Positions 1 through 12,415 are shown, counted from the stretch's first letter. The stretch is DNA of 64,000 nt from Chaenocephalus aceratus (GCA_023974075.1 CM043792.1:7893956-7957955), one strand, 5' to 3'. Notes: generated by a model from the letters alone, not told the origin. Program-made: numbers and translations.

Positions 1-1255
1 AGCCTAAGGATAATCATGAATAACATATAATAAATATATTGCAATGCTCAAAACAGCAGCATCCAACAGTCTCTAATCCTTGGATATTACATGTCACTGC
101 ACGCATGCACGGAGCAGCTGTAGCACGGAGATCATCATCTCATTCTGTCTTGTATTACTTAACAAAAAATAAATAAAAATGGCTCGTTCGCGGGCGCGAG
201 CCGGCTCCCGTCGTTCACTTAAAAGAGTGACCATCACTCCATCACTACCATGGAGCTCCCCGGAAAGGGAGGGACTTAGCCTCTCTATTAGTGTAAATAT
301 CACAGGAGAAACAAAACGCTATTTGTCAGCGCAGGTAGGTCTGCATGTTTTTTGACAATTGCACTTTTTCTTTTAACATGGTAGCGGCTGCAAACGCTGC
401 ACAATTATTTTGTTTCTATCCATCCAATAGTTTTGTTAATTATCATCACAGCCTCACAGAAGTGCTAATGTGGCGGCACGCTTGGATTTGATAACCCTGA
501 GCAATCTGATGTAATATGAGAGCAGCATCAAGCCTCTGATCCCAGGGCATGTGTGACTCTCCACATACGGTTATCTTTTTAATATGCAAAGAAACAAGAG
601 GGATGGGCGTTTCTATGCAGTTTGATTGGTAACAAACAATTCAGCCATTTTGGAGATATTAATGTCTAAATTCAGAAAAACCAGTAAGTTTGGAGTTTAA
701 CATCAGAAGGCCACTTGTGTGTGACTCAAAGGGTGCGGGAGCAATTACTACATTATTTGCACACATTCTTTATGAATTTGGGCCCCAGCCCCATGCTCTG
801 CACACTCCTGGTACGCTGTTAGCTGCAGCTGAATAATTTTGACATATACTGAAAAAAATGTCCAACCACATGGAGAACATAAAACATTGTTGGCTGAGAG
901 GGGCAAATGTCACAACGGCCCCAAACACTTCCATATGGAGAGACGTTTTTCGGATTCAAAAACGCCGCAATTTTTTTCCGCAAGAACTCAAAACACATTG
1001 GTTATCGGGACACTAAAAATGTGGTGTTCGAGGCCAACTGTCACTGTCATGATTCCTTCTGCTTTTATTGCAGATCTGCTGTAAGCTAACTCATTTCAAA
1101 TATACTGACAAAACAATTAGAGTTATGAAACAGGCTAACTCTGCAAACAGTGACAACTTTATAATCCCTGAACATCAAACACTTCAGTCCCAGCTGTGTG
1201 CATCACTTTTTAGTGTCCCAGTTTCCATTGTGTTTTCAGCATCTTGCATTTTTTT
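1..1255. other. Intergenic, no gene recognised
   Basis: No convincing coding sequence is seen. The short open frames (for example 94-303 minus and 839-1084 plus) lack recognisable motifs. The GC-rich patch near 180-250 looks like a fragment of a dispersed repeat, but I cannot assign it. Confidence 0.4.
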
Positions 1256-2718
1256 TAGGGCTGTCAGTCGATTAAAATATTTAATCGCGATTAATCGTAT
1301 GATGTCCATAGTTAATCGCGATTAATCGCACATATTTTATCTGTTCTAAATGTACCTTAGAGGAATATTTTTCAAGTTTTTATACTCTTATCAACATATG
1401 AGTGGACAAATATGTTTTATGCAAATTTTGTTTATTATCATTGGAACAATGACATATATTCTCCTGAATATTCTCAACACAACAACCTGGAACCTCTCTC
1501 TCTCTTACACTCTCTCCCAACCCTGTCTACTTCTGAGCACTGAGCCAGTTGTCCAAACAGACAAGCCTGTTTACAGTTGTCGGCGAAATGCCGCTCCTCT
1601 GTCTTCATAACAGTCAAAGCATGGGACTGAAGTTCCCTCTGTGGGTCAAAATGCGCTGTGATGTTCAGTCGACAGTTGGATGCGATCCGAATGATCTAAC
1701 GCAGCCCCTCGTCCTCCACAATGTTTAGCTGTAGCCACCCATTTAGCTATCGCTGTTGTTGTCCAGGCGTCTCAACCGCAAGCGAGCGGCAGGAGCGGGG
1801 CTGTCAGCATCAGCTGTGAGTCGGGTTGCAAAGGGGCAGAACATTTCTGGTACATTTCCGGAAAGTTTCCATGTGAAGTTAAGCTGGGGAATTTTGGAAA
1901 TATTCAATGCAAGATTAAACAAAAAACGTGAAATTTTAACAGATTTTAGAGCAGAAGTAGAACAGAACAAGTTTTAATTATTTTATTGAAAAATTATTTG
2001 TTTAATTGAAGAACGAAAACAGGAATGTTGAGTTAAATATTACTCATCCCCCCCAATCCCACCCATAAAAAAATTAACAAAAATGCACCCCCCATCCAAA
2101 AATCCCCACAAAGTCCCATTCAAAATGTTAAATGAAAAGATGTGGTTTTATTTGTCTTGTGCTTTGGGCTCAAAAGTGTGATCCAGTCTTCTCGAAATCA
2201 TCTGTGCATGTGATGGAGGAATGCACAGTGCCTGTAGGGGGTGTGGTCTCAATAGCCATGCAGTAAGCAGTGTGCTATGGCATGGATATTCAAGTGTACT
2301 TGAATGGCATCTGTTTGTTTTAGTCAAGATTATGCTAAAATATACTTTCCCCATCTATTGTTAAGTTCCCTATGAAGAGCCAACCTTCAATTTAGAAAAT
2401 TCCCAGTTTATTCCCGTTAATTTCCATGGAAAGTTTCCATCTTTGAAAATTCCCGGAATTTTGCAACCCTAGCTGTGAGCTTGGCTTGCTGTTTTTTTTG
2501 TATTCGTATCTCTCGCTAGAATCTCCCACCATCCAACTAACAACAACAACAACAACACAACAACGTCAAGCCTTTGGGCTCTGAAACTACGGGGCGGGCC
2601 TAGGACAAATACACATGCGTTAATCGCACGTTCAAATAATTAGTGGCGTTAAAAAAATTAGTGGCGTTAAAAAAAAATTGCGTTAAATTGTTATTAACAC
2701 GTTAACTTGACAGCCCTA
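1256..2718. mobile_element. hAT-type DNA transposon (TAGGGCTGTCA family, copy A)
   Basis: The ends are TAGGGCTGTCA and its reverse complement TGACAGCCCTA. They are flanked by a perfect 8-bp target duplication ATTTTTTT (1248-1255 and 2719-2726), the length made by hAT transposases. The subterminal DNA is rich in TTAATCGCGATTAATCG palindromes on the left and GCGTTAA motifs on the right. No transposase is present, so the copy is non-autonomous. About 650 bp of its interior is a second nested element (1821-2471); without it this copy is roughly 0.8 kb. Further copies lie at 10318-10621 and from 63328 to the window end. Confidence 0.85.
1821..2471. mobile_element. Nested hAT-like element inside copy A
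   Basis: The left end TCGGGTTGC and the right end GCAACCCTA form imperfect inverted termini. The flanks GCTGTGAG (1813-1820 and 2472-2479) are an exact 8-bp duplication; the preceding A also matches, giving 9 bp. The homologous stretch of the related copy near 10478-10490 lacks this insert, which supports a secondary insertion. The interior is AT-rich and has no recognisable gene. Confidence 0.75.
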
Positions 2719-2726
2719 ATTTTTTT

Positions 2727-4380
2727 ATATTAAAGTGTTTTGTATTTACAGTGTTTCGTGCTTTTAGTAAAACCCTGTGCTTTTTTCTTAAAGTTGGTGA
2801 ATATTTTTTAAATGCTGGGCATGTTTTTCGTCAAGTTGGCAAGGTGTTTCTTCATTTGCATGTTTTTGGCATTTGTGTTTTGTATTTGCATCGTTTTAAA
2901 AACTGCAGCACGTTTCTCCTAATGGAAATGTGTTAGGCCGTTGTAGCGTGTTTGCACATGTCGGCCACCGTACAGCCATAATTGAAAAATCAATGTCAAG
3001 AAAACGTGCACATATTAAGAAGATTAAGGTCAGTATACTGTATGAAGTGTGGATATTTCAACAAATTGACCCAGGGGAAGAAAACTATGAAATCCTTTGA
3101 AAGTCTCCTCATTATGTCATATTATTAGTATATTGAGCTGAAAAATAGAATAGAAGATAGATAGATAGCTTTCATTTATAAGCTGTTCAAAATCTTTCCT
3201 CACAGCAGGCGGTGGAGCTAATCCCACCCCTCGGGTCTGAAACTACGATTTTCCCTCGATAACACAGAGGGAGATCATTACCATGTAAGTAGCTCCTCAA
3301 ATAAAGAAATCACAGGAGGAGACAAAGGAGGCAAAGCTCGGGGACAGCGGGCGCTCAGATTATCTCCCGTTCTCCCAGATAATAAGGATCACTTCTGTAA
3401 TGTGGCTCTATTGCACTCCATTTGTGATAAACTGCAGAAAAAACATCTGAGTCTCATTGTATTTGTGTCAGTAACACTGCAGGTTACATTCTGTTTCTCC
3501 CTTTCATTAACCATGACGTTTTTGCACATAGTGTACCCTCACTAACTCCATTCAGATTTGAATTAAAAACTGGAACTACTTTACACACTTGAACAACAAT
3601 TAAGAGACCACTCCAAACTGTTCTTAAAACTCAATTTATACATGTAGGGCAGCCATTCCATTCCAGTGTCTGTTGAATTGTTGGTCTATTGCCTATTTTT
3701 TACATTTTATATTGTTTTATTGAGAAACACTCTAATGTATCTTCCTACTGTTTTCCCATTTTGGCATCAATAAAGTTCATCTAATCTAATGTAAAAGACA
3801 CCAAAGCAGAGTTCCCCGTCTTGTAATCACCATGTGGATCCTCAAAGAAACACACGACAAACAAACTATAGATGGTGTGTGCTCTGTTCACTTCCCCTGC
3901 AGGACATGATTAAATCCACATGGAATCGTGCATATAAATCCTTTAACACACAGTTCCCTGTTATCTCCTCTCACACACACCTACAGACAGAATCATATAC
4001 ACACTACATTACAACAGAGAAACACATTGATTATCTTGTTACAATGGCACCTGTCACATAAAGGGATATATATATATATATATACAGAGAGCAAGAACAC
4101 AGTCTGTTCTTTAAGTTCATGTGTCGAAAGCATGAAAAGGATATGAGATAAATGGCACATGCGACTCTCGGTCAGGACCCTCTCTAATACACTGTGAAGC
4201 TCTACATGTCAAACCAGTGGGGGACTGAGGCTGTCTGAGGGGCGGGAAAAATAATGACACCAGCTGCATGAGGGAATGGGTCATTAGCTCACAGAAGGTT
4301 TAATAGCATGTAGCGCAGCAGTATATACTATGGCAGTGCATTGCGTTTTCCCCCAAAAAAGAAGTGCTCCCTAAAGGAAA
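2727..4380. other. Intergenic; possible LINE 3' tail at 3650-3795
   Basis: No gene is recognised. The end of the stretch around 3767-3795, AATAAAG followed by (TCTAA)-like repeats, resembles the 3' tail of a 5'-truncated fish LINE in plus orientation. Short ATAG (3160-3175) and TA (4065-4083) tracts are present. Confidence 0.4.
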
Positions 4381-5443
4381 CGTTTTCTCTCCATTGGAAT
4401 GGCTAAATAACGTTTTCTCCACTGGAATGGCTAAATAACGTTTCTCCACTGGAATGGCTAAATAACGTTTTCTCCACTGGAATGGCTAAATAACGTTTTC
4501 TCCACTGGAATGGTTAAATAACGTTTTCTCCACTGGAATGGCCAATTAACGTTTTCTCCACTGGAATGGCTAAATAACGTTTTCTCCACTGGAATGGCTA
4601 AATAAAGTTTTCTCCACTGGAATGGCTAAATAACGTTTTCTCCACTGGAATGGCTAAATAACGTTTTCTCCACTGGAATGGCTAAATAACTTTCTCCATT
4701 GGAATGGCTAAATAACATTTTCTCCACTGGAATGGTTAAATAACGTTTTCTCCAATGGAATGGCTAAATAACGTTTTCTCCATTGGAATGGTTAAATAAC
4801 GTTTTCTCCACTGGAATGGCTAATTAACGTTTTCTCCATTGGAATGGCTAAATAACGTTTTCTCCACTGGAATGGTTAAATAACGTTTTCTCCACTGGAA
4901 TGGCTAAATAACGTTTTCTCCACTGGAATGGCTAAATAACGTTTTCTCCATTTGAATGGCTAAATAACGTTTTCTCCACTGGAATGGTTAAATAACGTTT
5001 TCTCCAATGGAATGGCTAAATAACGTTTTCTCCACTGGAATGGCTAATTAACGTTTTCTCCATTGGAATGGCTAAATAACGTTTTCTCCATTGGAATGGT
5101 TAAATAACGTTTTCTCCACTGGAATGGCTAAATAACGTTTTCTCCACTGGAATGGCTAAATAACGTTTTCTCCACTGGAATGGCTAAATAACGTTTTCTC
5201 CATTGGAATGGTTAAATAACGTTTTCTCCACTGGAATGGCTAAATAACGTTTTCTCCACTGGAATGGCTAAATAACGTTTTCTCCACTGGAATGGCTAAA
5301 TAACGTTTTCTCCACTGGAATGGCTAAATAACGTTTTCTCCACTGGAATGGCTAAATAACGTTTTCTCCACTGGAATGGCTAAATAACGTTTTCTCCACT
5401 GGAATGGCTAAATAACGTTTTCTCCATTGGAATGACTACATAA
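4381..5443. repeat. 28-bp minisatellite, about 38 units
   Basis: The array is tandem and head to tail, with unit CGTTTTCTCCACTGGAATGG followed by CTAAATAA. Most units are exactly 28 bp; the first is 30 bp and a few have 1-2 bp indels. Variation is concentrated at ACTGG/ATTGG/AATGG and GCTAAATAA/GTTAAATAA/GCTAATTAA. The unit length is not a multiple of three and each unit holds stop codons, so the array is not coding. Degenerate relatives of the unit continue to about 5635. There are no unique spacers, so it is not a CRISPR array. Confidence 0.97.
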
Positions 5444-6188
5444 CTTTTTCTCCAAGAGAAGAGAACTATATGTAATTTTTCCACTGGGGCACTATATACA
5501 TTTTTATATTCTGGCAATGGCACTTTAATAACAATTTTTGGGATTTTATCAGGTTTTCTCCAATACAATTGTTCTATATTACGTTTTTTTTTTCCACTGC
5601 AAGGGTACTATCATGTTTTCTCCACTGGAAGGGCATTTTATGGGCATTTTAAGAATATTCAGACCTTATATTAAATTATTGTTGCAACTTTTTAAAACTG
5701 CCAATTGATTTGACAATTTTCACGTCGTTTTTTAACCATACCCCAGTTCTGTAAAGGTCTTTATCATTGACAGTTGGTCCCCATAAAATAAACTGAGAAA
5801 CACTATTTGCCTCTTGTGTACGTCAACTATTAACATATTACTGTTCATTAAAATAAATGTAAAAGTACAGTATTTTATATTTTAAGCATCATTCAAACCC
5901 GTTATCACTGTTGATATTAGGTGACAACACAATGAAATGTGTATTTCCTTATATCCCTTTCACCTAGTGACGTTTTTGAAGGAGGTTCGAGTGTCAGATA
6001 TTTATAAAATCCTGATAGTATCTCAGGGCATAAGCAGAACAATTGATAATAAGATCCTGTTGTTTCAACCAAAAAACAGCATTATACCCTGTTAGACCGT
6101 TCATTCCTGTACATCATGTGACAGAAATTATGCAGGTGGAGGGAGCTTTCCTGCAGGTGGGATACAAACAGCAGAGCTTCAGAGCAGA
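5444..6188. other. Intergenic; decayed minisatellite edge then unique AT-rich DNA
   Basis: From 5444 to about 5640 there are strongly diverged versions of the upstream 28-bp unit (TTTTCTCCA and TTTTTCCACTG pieces). The rest is AT-rich and has no recognisable gene. Confidence 0.5.
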
Positions 6189-7210
6189 GGCCTGTACTAC
6201 GAAGCCGGTTCAACCTAACCTGGATATGTTTGAGTTAGCCGGTTGGCCTAATCCAAAACATACGCGCTCTCGCTAAACGGTCCTACGACGCTGGTTATCA
6301 AGTGGATCGCTCAAGCCAGCCGTGCCCTATCTAGTTAGGTGCGCGTTCACATGAAAGGGGTGGTATTTGGAGCATTCAACCAATCACAAACATGGAGAAG
6401 CATACTGACAGCGCAGCGTCATACTTCCTGAATGAAAAGTCAACTATAATATTAGTCAAATATGAAGAAGTTCAACTTTAAACATCCATGACTTAAACAC
6501 TTGATCCAGGATAAAAGCCACAGAGCTGCACCTGCAAGGTGAATACAGCTGGTAACAGAACAAGTGTTTGAATGCGTAGCCTACATTAACAGGTTTATGA
6601 TATCACTGCCCCGTCTAAGACACGATCTGACTTTAATTACATTTGTCTCGAGTGTTTCGTCAACTTAATGTGTTGCTTAAAATAATACTTCTGCATACAG
6701 TATTTGACACTGTGAGTGTTGCACGGCCAGATACGGCTCAGCTGACTCAGATAAGGAAATATATGATACATTATGATGTGATATGAATGATAGTGGGACA
6801 CATCGACGTCTGCACTCACAGTGCCGTGGACTGTACGTAATGTTACTTTGATCCGGTTACTTATGTTGTGGCAGATATTTAAGTAGGCCTATGCTTTCTT
6901 AACGCTAATGTTTTAATAGTCAGATTGCTCTGAAGATGGGAGGTGATATTCTATTAATTTTCACGTTCACACAGTCAGTGATTTTGGCCGGCCGTCTTAA
7001 ACTGTATTTCCTCCACACACTGAGCTCTGATTCGTCAGCAGGCGGTACTTTCACTGAGTTGATCTCTTATCCTGGAACCTATCCTGCTCTGGAGCAGGCT
7101 AGCCGCTCAGCATAAGTTATCTAGCCTGCTAAAAAGTGAACCAGCTTCGTAGGACCGGAAATCCTTGAAGTTAGCTTGCTAAACGAAAATTCTGATTCAT
7201 AGTATAGGCA
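6189..7210. mobile_element. Non-autonomous inverted-end element (CTACGAAGC family, copy 1)
   Basis: The left end GCCTGTACTACGAAGC is mirrored on the right by a diverged GATTCATAGTATAGGC. Inside the right end lies AACCAGCTTCGTAGGACCGG. A second copy at 44951-45994 is alignable along its whole length, which fixes the element at about 1.02 kb. No ORF is conserved between the copies. Target-site duplications are not clear by eye, so the superfamily is not assigned; PIF/Harbinger is one possibility. Confidence 0.75.
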
Positions 7211-7254
7211 CAAGGCCTCTGGTGTCCATTTTATGGTACAGACATCACCACGGA

Positions 7255-7283
<29 letters not shown>
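7255..7283. repeat. (AC)n microsatellite
   Basis: About 14 uninterrupted AC dinucleotides lie just downstream of the inverted-end element. Confidence 0.95.
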
Positions 7284-7286
<3 letters not shown>

Positions 7287-7769
7287 GAATTGTCCCTAAA
7301 CTGCAGATGTATGGTGGTGCAGCCTGTTGTCTCCTAACAGTCCTCAGTTCTATTGTTTCTGACACTTACATTTGGGATATGGTGCCGTTTTCTCTGAATT
7401 ATGACTCTCCTGCCAGTGTTATTACCTTGTTGTGGTGGAAAGGCTTGTTTTGAAGCTTCAAAATCAAATAAAGCTGGATTGGGATTCAGGCGAGGGGCCT
7501 GATTAAAGACCGGCTCAAAGACAGGTTTGAGGGTTAGGTATGGTGTTAAAGAAAACACCACCTGGTGGGAAAAATAAAAATCCCAAAACAATGGAAAAAT
7601 CGTATCTTTTCTCATGTGTTGAATCCGACTCTCTGCACATCTTTGGTAAACAAACAGGAATTCAACTAGAGGTTTACTAGAGTGCACACCAGTGATGTGC
7701 AGTGAGGTTCATGGCTGGTGAGGCATGACTCTTTCAGAGTCAGATTTACAAATATTATATATGTTGACC

Positions 7770-8113
7770 TTAAAGGTGGGGTAGGTAATTTTGGAGAAAC
7801 CAGCTCGAGTGCGCTAGAATTTGAAAACACAGAACCCTCCTCCAACACACACGAACGCGACATGACCAATGAGGGCACAAGATACGTTTGTGCACAGATG
7901 GAAGGCTGACAGGCAGGTTATTTTAGCCGGGCCGGCTAAAATGAGTGGTTGTGCTTATTACAGTACTACGGCTTCCACAGATGAAATGTTTTTATGGATT
8001 TTTTGTCAAAGCACTTCAGATATTCATTGCTATCGGGATGTTAAGAGCATTCCATGGAATATAACAAAAAGTGTCTCGAGCCAGTTTCTCAAACTTACCT
8101 ACCCCGCCTTTAA
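7770..8113. mobile_element. TTAA-flanked MITE, copy 1
   Basis: The element starts TTAAAGGTGGGGTAGGTAA and ends with the near-perfect mirror TTACCTACCCCGCCTTTAA. TTAA lies at both borders, the target site of piggyBac and Kolobok transposases. It is 344 bp with no coding capacity. Copy 2 is at 9894-10261 and a partial inverted copy at 27985-28122. Confidence 0.8.
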
Positions 8114-8955
8114 TCGAATATTTTTATTATTCTTATATTTTCAAAAACTTTTTTAGTCTGACGCTTCGATTCATTTTAAACAGACCTTTCAACAAAAGGA
8201 TACCCAAAATCTAAATATTGTTCTTCTTAGTAAGATCCCATTTTCATTACACAATGTGGTCTTGCCTTGACTTGAAGATGAAGTCTATGCTATCCTTCTG
8301 GACAACAATTACTTTTTGTAAAAGTCCTCCTTATCTTCCTCTAGTTTCAAAAGTCTAGCTTGTTGTTTTCGTCTACCGTCTCTGCGTAGAATAACCGTAG
8401 CAACAAGAACCTGTGGGCACACTTGCGCCCCCTTCAGTGCGGCAGAGGTTATGGCTGCCTCCCCTGGTGCTTTCTCATTGTCGTTGTATGATGAGACCAG
8501 CGAGCTTAAATATCATATATACGTGAAATAAGTTATTTAGAGACTATGGATGGCGGAGGACACATGTAATAAAGGGATCTACAAACATTACATTTGTGAC
8601 CTACAGTGAGAAGGTAACAGGCATGCGCTTAGGGCCCGCTTTCCAGCCAGTTTCTGTGGTGATGCATCTGAGGTGAGGCAGAGCTCATCTATGCCTCACC
8701 TTACCCCACAGTAACTGGCTGGAGCATGGGCACAAAATTAGTGACCGCGCTAAATTAGTGTCCGCGCTCCAGCCAGTTACTGTGGGGTTACGTGAGGCAG
8801 CACCATAGGGCAGAACTCGTCCCTGCCTCACTTCTCATCGCTCATATAGGCCTAGTTGTAGCGGAGCTCGGCAAATTTGCCGATTTTGACGATAAAAAGC
8901 GATTGGAATCATACAGAATTTCTTTTCACCTCAGTGCCAGATCGTACTTTGCAGC
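8114..8955. other. Intergenic with an inverted-repeat cluster at 8640-8850
   Basis: Three copies of a CCAGCCAGTT-CTGTGG motif occur near 8650, 8710 (inverted) and 8772, mixed with GTGAGGCAG motifs. They look like the foldable end of an unidentified transposon. No gene is recognised. Confidence 0.4.
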
Positions 8956-9227
8956 ATGCCAGTCTTTCCCGCATTCCCCTTCAGATTGCTCTCCCGGTTT
9001 CGACCCTGCCTGTCCCTGACCAGCCTGCCTCGCTGCTCCCTGACCCGTTCTGTACCTGCGACTCCCGTCCTGCTTTCTCCTGGAATCCTCGCCTGTCCCC
9101 GACCAGCCCTTTGCCTACTATCTGCCGTTTTGTCTCCTACCAGCCTATTGTCTTCAATAAAGCTGGTTACCGACTATCCCTGGTTTCCCGTGTTCTGCAT
9201 TTTGGTCCTCAGCTCGTTTGTGACAAT
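8956..9227 (+). mobile_element. LTR-like fragment
   Basis: A C-rich tract of CCTGCCTG-type repeats is followed by AATAAA at about 9157. It ends CTGCATTTTGGTCC...TGTGACA, an arrangement commonly seen at the 3' side of fish Gypsy-type LTRs. No matching second LTR or internal gene is nearby, so this would be a solo or partial LTR. The overlapping open frame 8877-9419 is probably not a gene. Confidence 0.4.
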
Positions 9228-9376
9228 TTACAACACAGATCAGTGGAGACATTTTATTATTATTTAGTTTTCTTTCGATTTTTCCCGTTAAATTGGAGTA
9301 TGACCAGGAGCGCCGCCAGGGATTTTGGGCCCCATGAAAATATATCACATTGGGCCCCACCACCAGGCACAGGCCA

Positions 9377-9465
9377 CTTTGTTTATAAATTACCTCGAGG
9401 GCCGTACCAAATGGTCTAGCGGTCCGTATACGGCCGGGGGCCGGAGGTTCCCTAACCCTGCTTTA
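9377..9465. mobile_element. hAT terminal fragment
   Basis: GGCCGGGGGCCGGAGGTTCCCTAACCCTG is, on the minus strand, the typical start of a Charlie-like hAT element (CAGGGTTAGGGAACC). Only this end is visible. Confidence 0.45.
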
Positions 9466-9893
9466 ATATAATAACATTAGTATTAATATCATAGCCAAAA
9501 TGTCGGTGATTAACATTTTGTTTACAGACTGATCAACTCAATGCTTCAAACTGTCCATCATCCTAAATAGACTAAAAGCAGTTTTTGTTTTATATAGATC
9601 ATTAGCTATGTGGGGAAAATACTGTGTTTGAAATGTATAATTTAAATTAGATGTTAGCTTTTGTTTTATATATATATATATATATATATTATTCCAGTCC
9701 TCCCTTCAGATAGTTAAGTGGCATGTCATTCAACACAATGCTGCTCACCTCCTTCATGGGAGAAAAGCTGGTTCAGGTTCAGCCTTATGGGGGGACAGGG
9801 CTGCTGAGCTTAGAGATGGATCTGTTGGACCTGGCACCAGGGGGAGGGACAACTGATTTAGTATGAATAGGCGCTAAAATGTGCCTGCATTTA

Positions 9894-10261
9894 TTAAAGG
9901 TAGGGAGGTAAGAATGGAGAAACCAGCTCGGGTGCGCAACCGAAACAAATCTGCCACTTCCTTCAGAGTTCCTTACAGAGCCCCTCCTCCAACACACACA
10001 AACGTGCACATGACCAATGAGGGCACGAGATAAGTTTGTGCTCAGATGGAAGGCTGACAGGCAGGTAGGCCATCCAGTCATTTTAGCCGGGCCGGCTCAG
10101 ATGATTGGTCGTGCTTTTTACAGTACTACGGCTTCCACAGATGACATTTTTGTACGTATTTATTGTCAAAGCATTTAATATATTCATTGCTATCGGATGT
10201 TAAGAGCATTCCATGGAATATAACAAGTGTATCTGAAGTGAATTACCTACCATACCTTTAA
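9894..10261. mobile_element. TTAA-flanked MITE, copy 2
   Basis: This is a homologue of 7770-8113 in the same orientation. TTAA lies at both borders, with ends TTAAAGGTAGGGAGGTAA and TTACCTACCATACCTTTAA. The interior shares the CCGGGCCGGCT and TTCCATGGAATATAACA blocks. Confidence 0.8.
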
Positions 10262-10317
10262 ATGTCAGCTAAAAGAGCAGTGAAATTAAAGACCTCTGAA
10301 TTTTCTGTAAAGATATG

Positions 10318-10621
10318 CAGATGCTAACAACAATACACGTAAGGTGTGCGCGTTCTCTCACTCTTGCTCGCTCGCACCACATATACACACACACCCTCCC
10401 GGTCCTCCCGATGGCCAGTCGGTGCCTGCCGGTGAGCGTGGAAGTGTGGTCTGCGAGCGGCAGGAGCGGGGCTGACAGTATCAGCTTGTAGATGGTATTT
10501 TAAACTCGATGCGCTCTGAAACTACGGGGCGCCGAGGACAAAAAAAACACATGCGTTAATTGCGTTAAAATAATTAGTGGCGTTAATTTTTGTTTGCGTT
10601 AACGCGTTATTAACAGCCCTA
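10318..10621. mobile_element. 5'-truncated copy B of the TAGGGCTGTCA hAT family
   Basis: The interior GCGAGCGGCAGGAGCGGGGC and the right end TTATTAACAGCCCTA match copy A. The first block, GCTAACAACAATACACGTAAGG, matches the copy at the window end. The left terminus is missing. Confidence 0.7.
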
Positions 10622-10854
10622 ATATAAGCATATGTATATCAGCATGTGAAGGACACTGTTTTCAGGAACTAGTTGTACCAAATGCTCTGTATGTGATGAC
10701 TACTTCCATTCTTGAGAGGATAATAAATACATGTATCCTGATTTGAAACTTAAGCCGGTGACAAGTGATATTTCTCTAACTCTTACCTTGGCATGTGCGT
10801 TTATTTAACAAACACTTTCAAAATGTAAAATGCTGTGACTATCGAATCATTTTC

Positions 10855-11280
10855 CCTTTTGTGTTTTTTATTTTTATAGCACATTTAAAAACGATTTTTG
10901 GTCGAGCCAAAGTGCTGCACATGCAGATAATAAATAACACATTACTACCGATGTAAACAGAAGACAATAAATTACAACAGCAAATATAAAAATCAAACAC
11001 AGGGAAGTGTCATGAGTCGTGCTCTGCTATGATTAGAAGGCCAGGGTGAAGAAGTGAGTTTTTAGTTTTGATTTAAAAGCCCCTAGGGTCTGGGCCGACC
11101 TCACATGGAGGGGCAGAGTGTTCCAGAGCCTAGGGCCAGCCGCCGCGAAGGCTCGGTGCCCTCTGGTTTTAGGCACTACCAGTAGCAGCTGGTCAGCAGT
11201 CACAGTATGTTGTGCACAATTACGGGAAATGCAATAAAACATTTCCAATGGAGGAACTCCAGACCACTTGGAAAACAAGG
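10855..11280 (-). pseudogene. 3' end of an L2-like LINE (5'-truncated)
   Basis: On the minus strand an open frame (11278-11033) ends in a peptide with RAFAAAGPRLWNTLP and FKSKLKTHFF. This is the conserved C-terminus of L2/CR1-type reverse transcriptase ORFs. It is followed by a 3' UTR that, read on plus, has TTTATAGCACATTTAAAA and GCCAAAGTGCTG. A related 3' end lies at 36445-37530. The element is cut at about 11280. Confidence 0.7.
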
Positions 11281-11923
11281 TTTACAAACCACTCTGCAGC
11301 TCAACCTACATCCCTGCTCACAGAAGCAGTTTTCACTCATCTCTTCAGAGTGTTACCTTGGCGCGCAGCAGCCTGCAGTGTAGCTCACTGGACCTCTGCT
11401 CGTACCTCAGCTCAAACTCCAGTGTTCCCAAAGCGGCTGAGGAGGAAAAAACAAAAGAAGGACAGAACTCATTAAAGGAAAAAAACATTGCATCAGAAGA
11501 AGGATATGAAAAATCAGTCGGAATAAAATCAAAGCATGAACAGAGAAATCCAATTTAATGGAGCAGCTGCTGCCACATGGATCTGAACACAACACTTCCC
11601 ATGTCAACACGGAAAATCCTCTTAGAAGAAACACATTCGTCAGGGCGCCTTACATACATGCACACAAACTGTGTGTAAATGTATAAGCTCATACATCAAA
11701 CACAACCTGGTGTTCTTCCAGTGCGTTATATAAGAGCGCACATACAGGATGTGATTCACAGGGATTCAAACATTTATTTTCGGCATCAGCTCTCATAAAA
11801 CCAACAAACCTCTGCTTACTCAACACATTGTATTCTTATGCTAAACTATAATCTTCTTCACACTGCGGTGTGTTTGTCAACCTGGAGGATCGCCCACTTC
11901 CTGTTCAGATTCTGTTTATCCGA
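11281..11923. other. Intergenic, nothing recognised
   Basis: Overlapping open frames on both strands (11212-11634) have no recognisable motif and no coding context. I see no repeat boundaries. Confidence 0.35.
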
Positions 11924-11932
11924 GGCCCTTTC

Positions 11933-12341
11933 TGTTACGAATGGGTGAAGCAGGTAGGACTCAAATGCAGAATAACGAAAAGCGAGCTTTATTAAATAAT
12001 AAAGCTGTGGCAAAAACAAGGCAGAATCCAAAATATCCAAAGCAGCCCAAGGAACACAGACCGTGGAATCACATGGAGGGGAAACAATGAACCGACATGG
12101 AACACAGGGGAAGACTAGACTAAATACACAGAAGGGTAATCACAGAAGAAGACACAGCTGGGCAGGGGAGGAGAAACACAAGGACAACAGGTGAACACAA
12201 TCAGGTAATCAGGGAGGGAAACAGACAGAAAGCAGACAGGCAGGAAACGGGGGTGAACACTTTACACAATAAAACCCAAAGACAAGAAAAACACCAACAC
12301 AGACAAAACTACAAACGTGACATAACCTGAGAATCGTGACA
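11933..12341 (-). repeat. 3' LTR of the non-autonomous element
   Basis: A 409-bp long terminal repeat, 3' in the element's minus orientation. It is directly adjacent to the purine-rich tract inside the element. Confidence 0.9.
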
Positions 12342-12415
12342 GAACCCCCCCCTCAAGGGACGGATCCCAGACATCCCAAAAAAAGGTGGAGGGGGACCGG
12401 AGGGAGGACACATAA

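Noticed and set aside
4381..5443. CRISPR-like array of ~28-bp repeats
   Set aside because: The repeats are directly head to tail with no unique spacers, and the surrounding DNA is vertebrate; it is a minisatellite.
8877..9419. 180-aa plus-strand open frame
   Set aside because: It spans an LTR-like C-rich segment and a hAT end; no protein motif was found and composition explains the openness.
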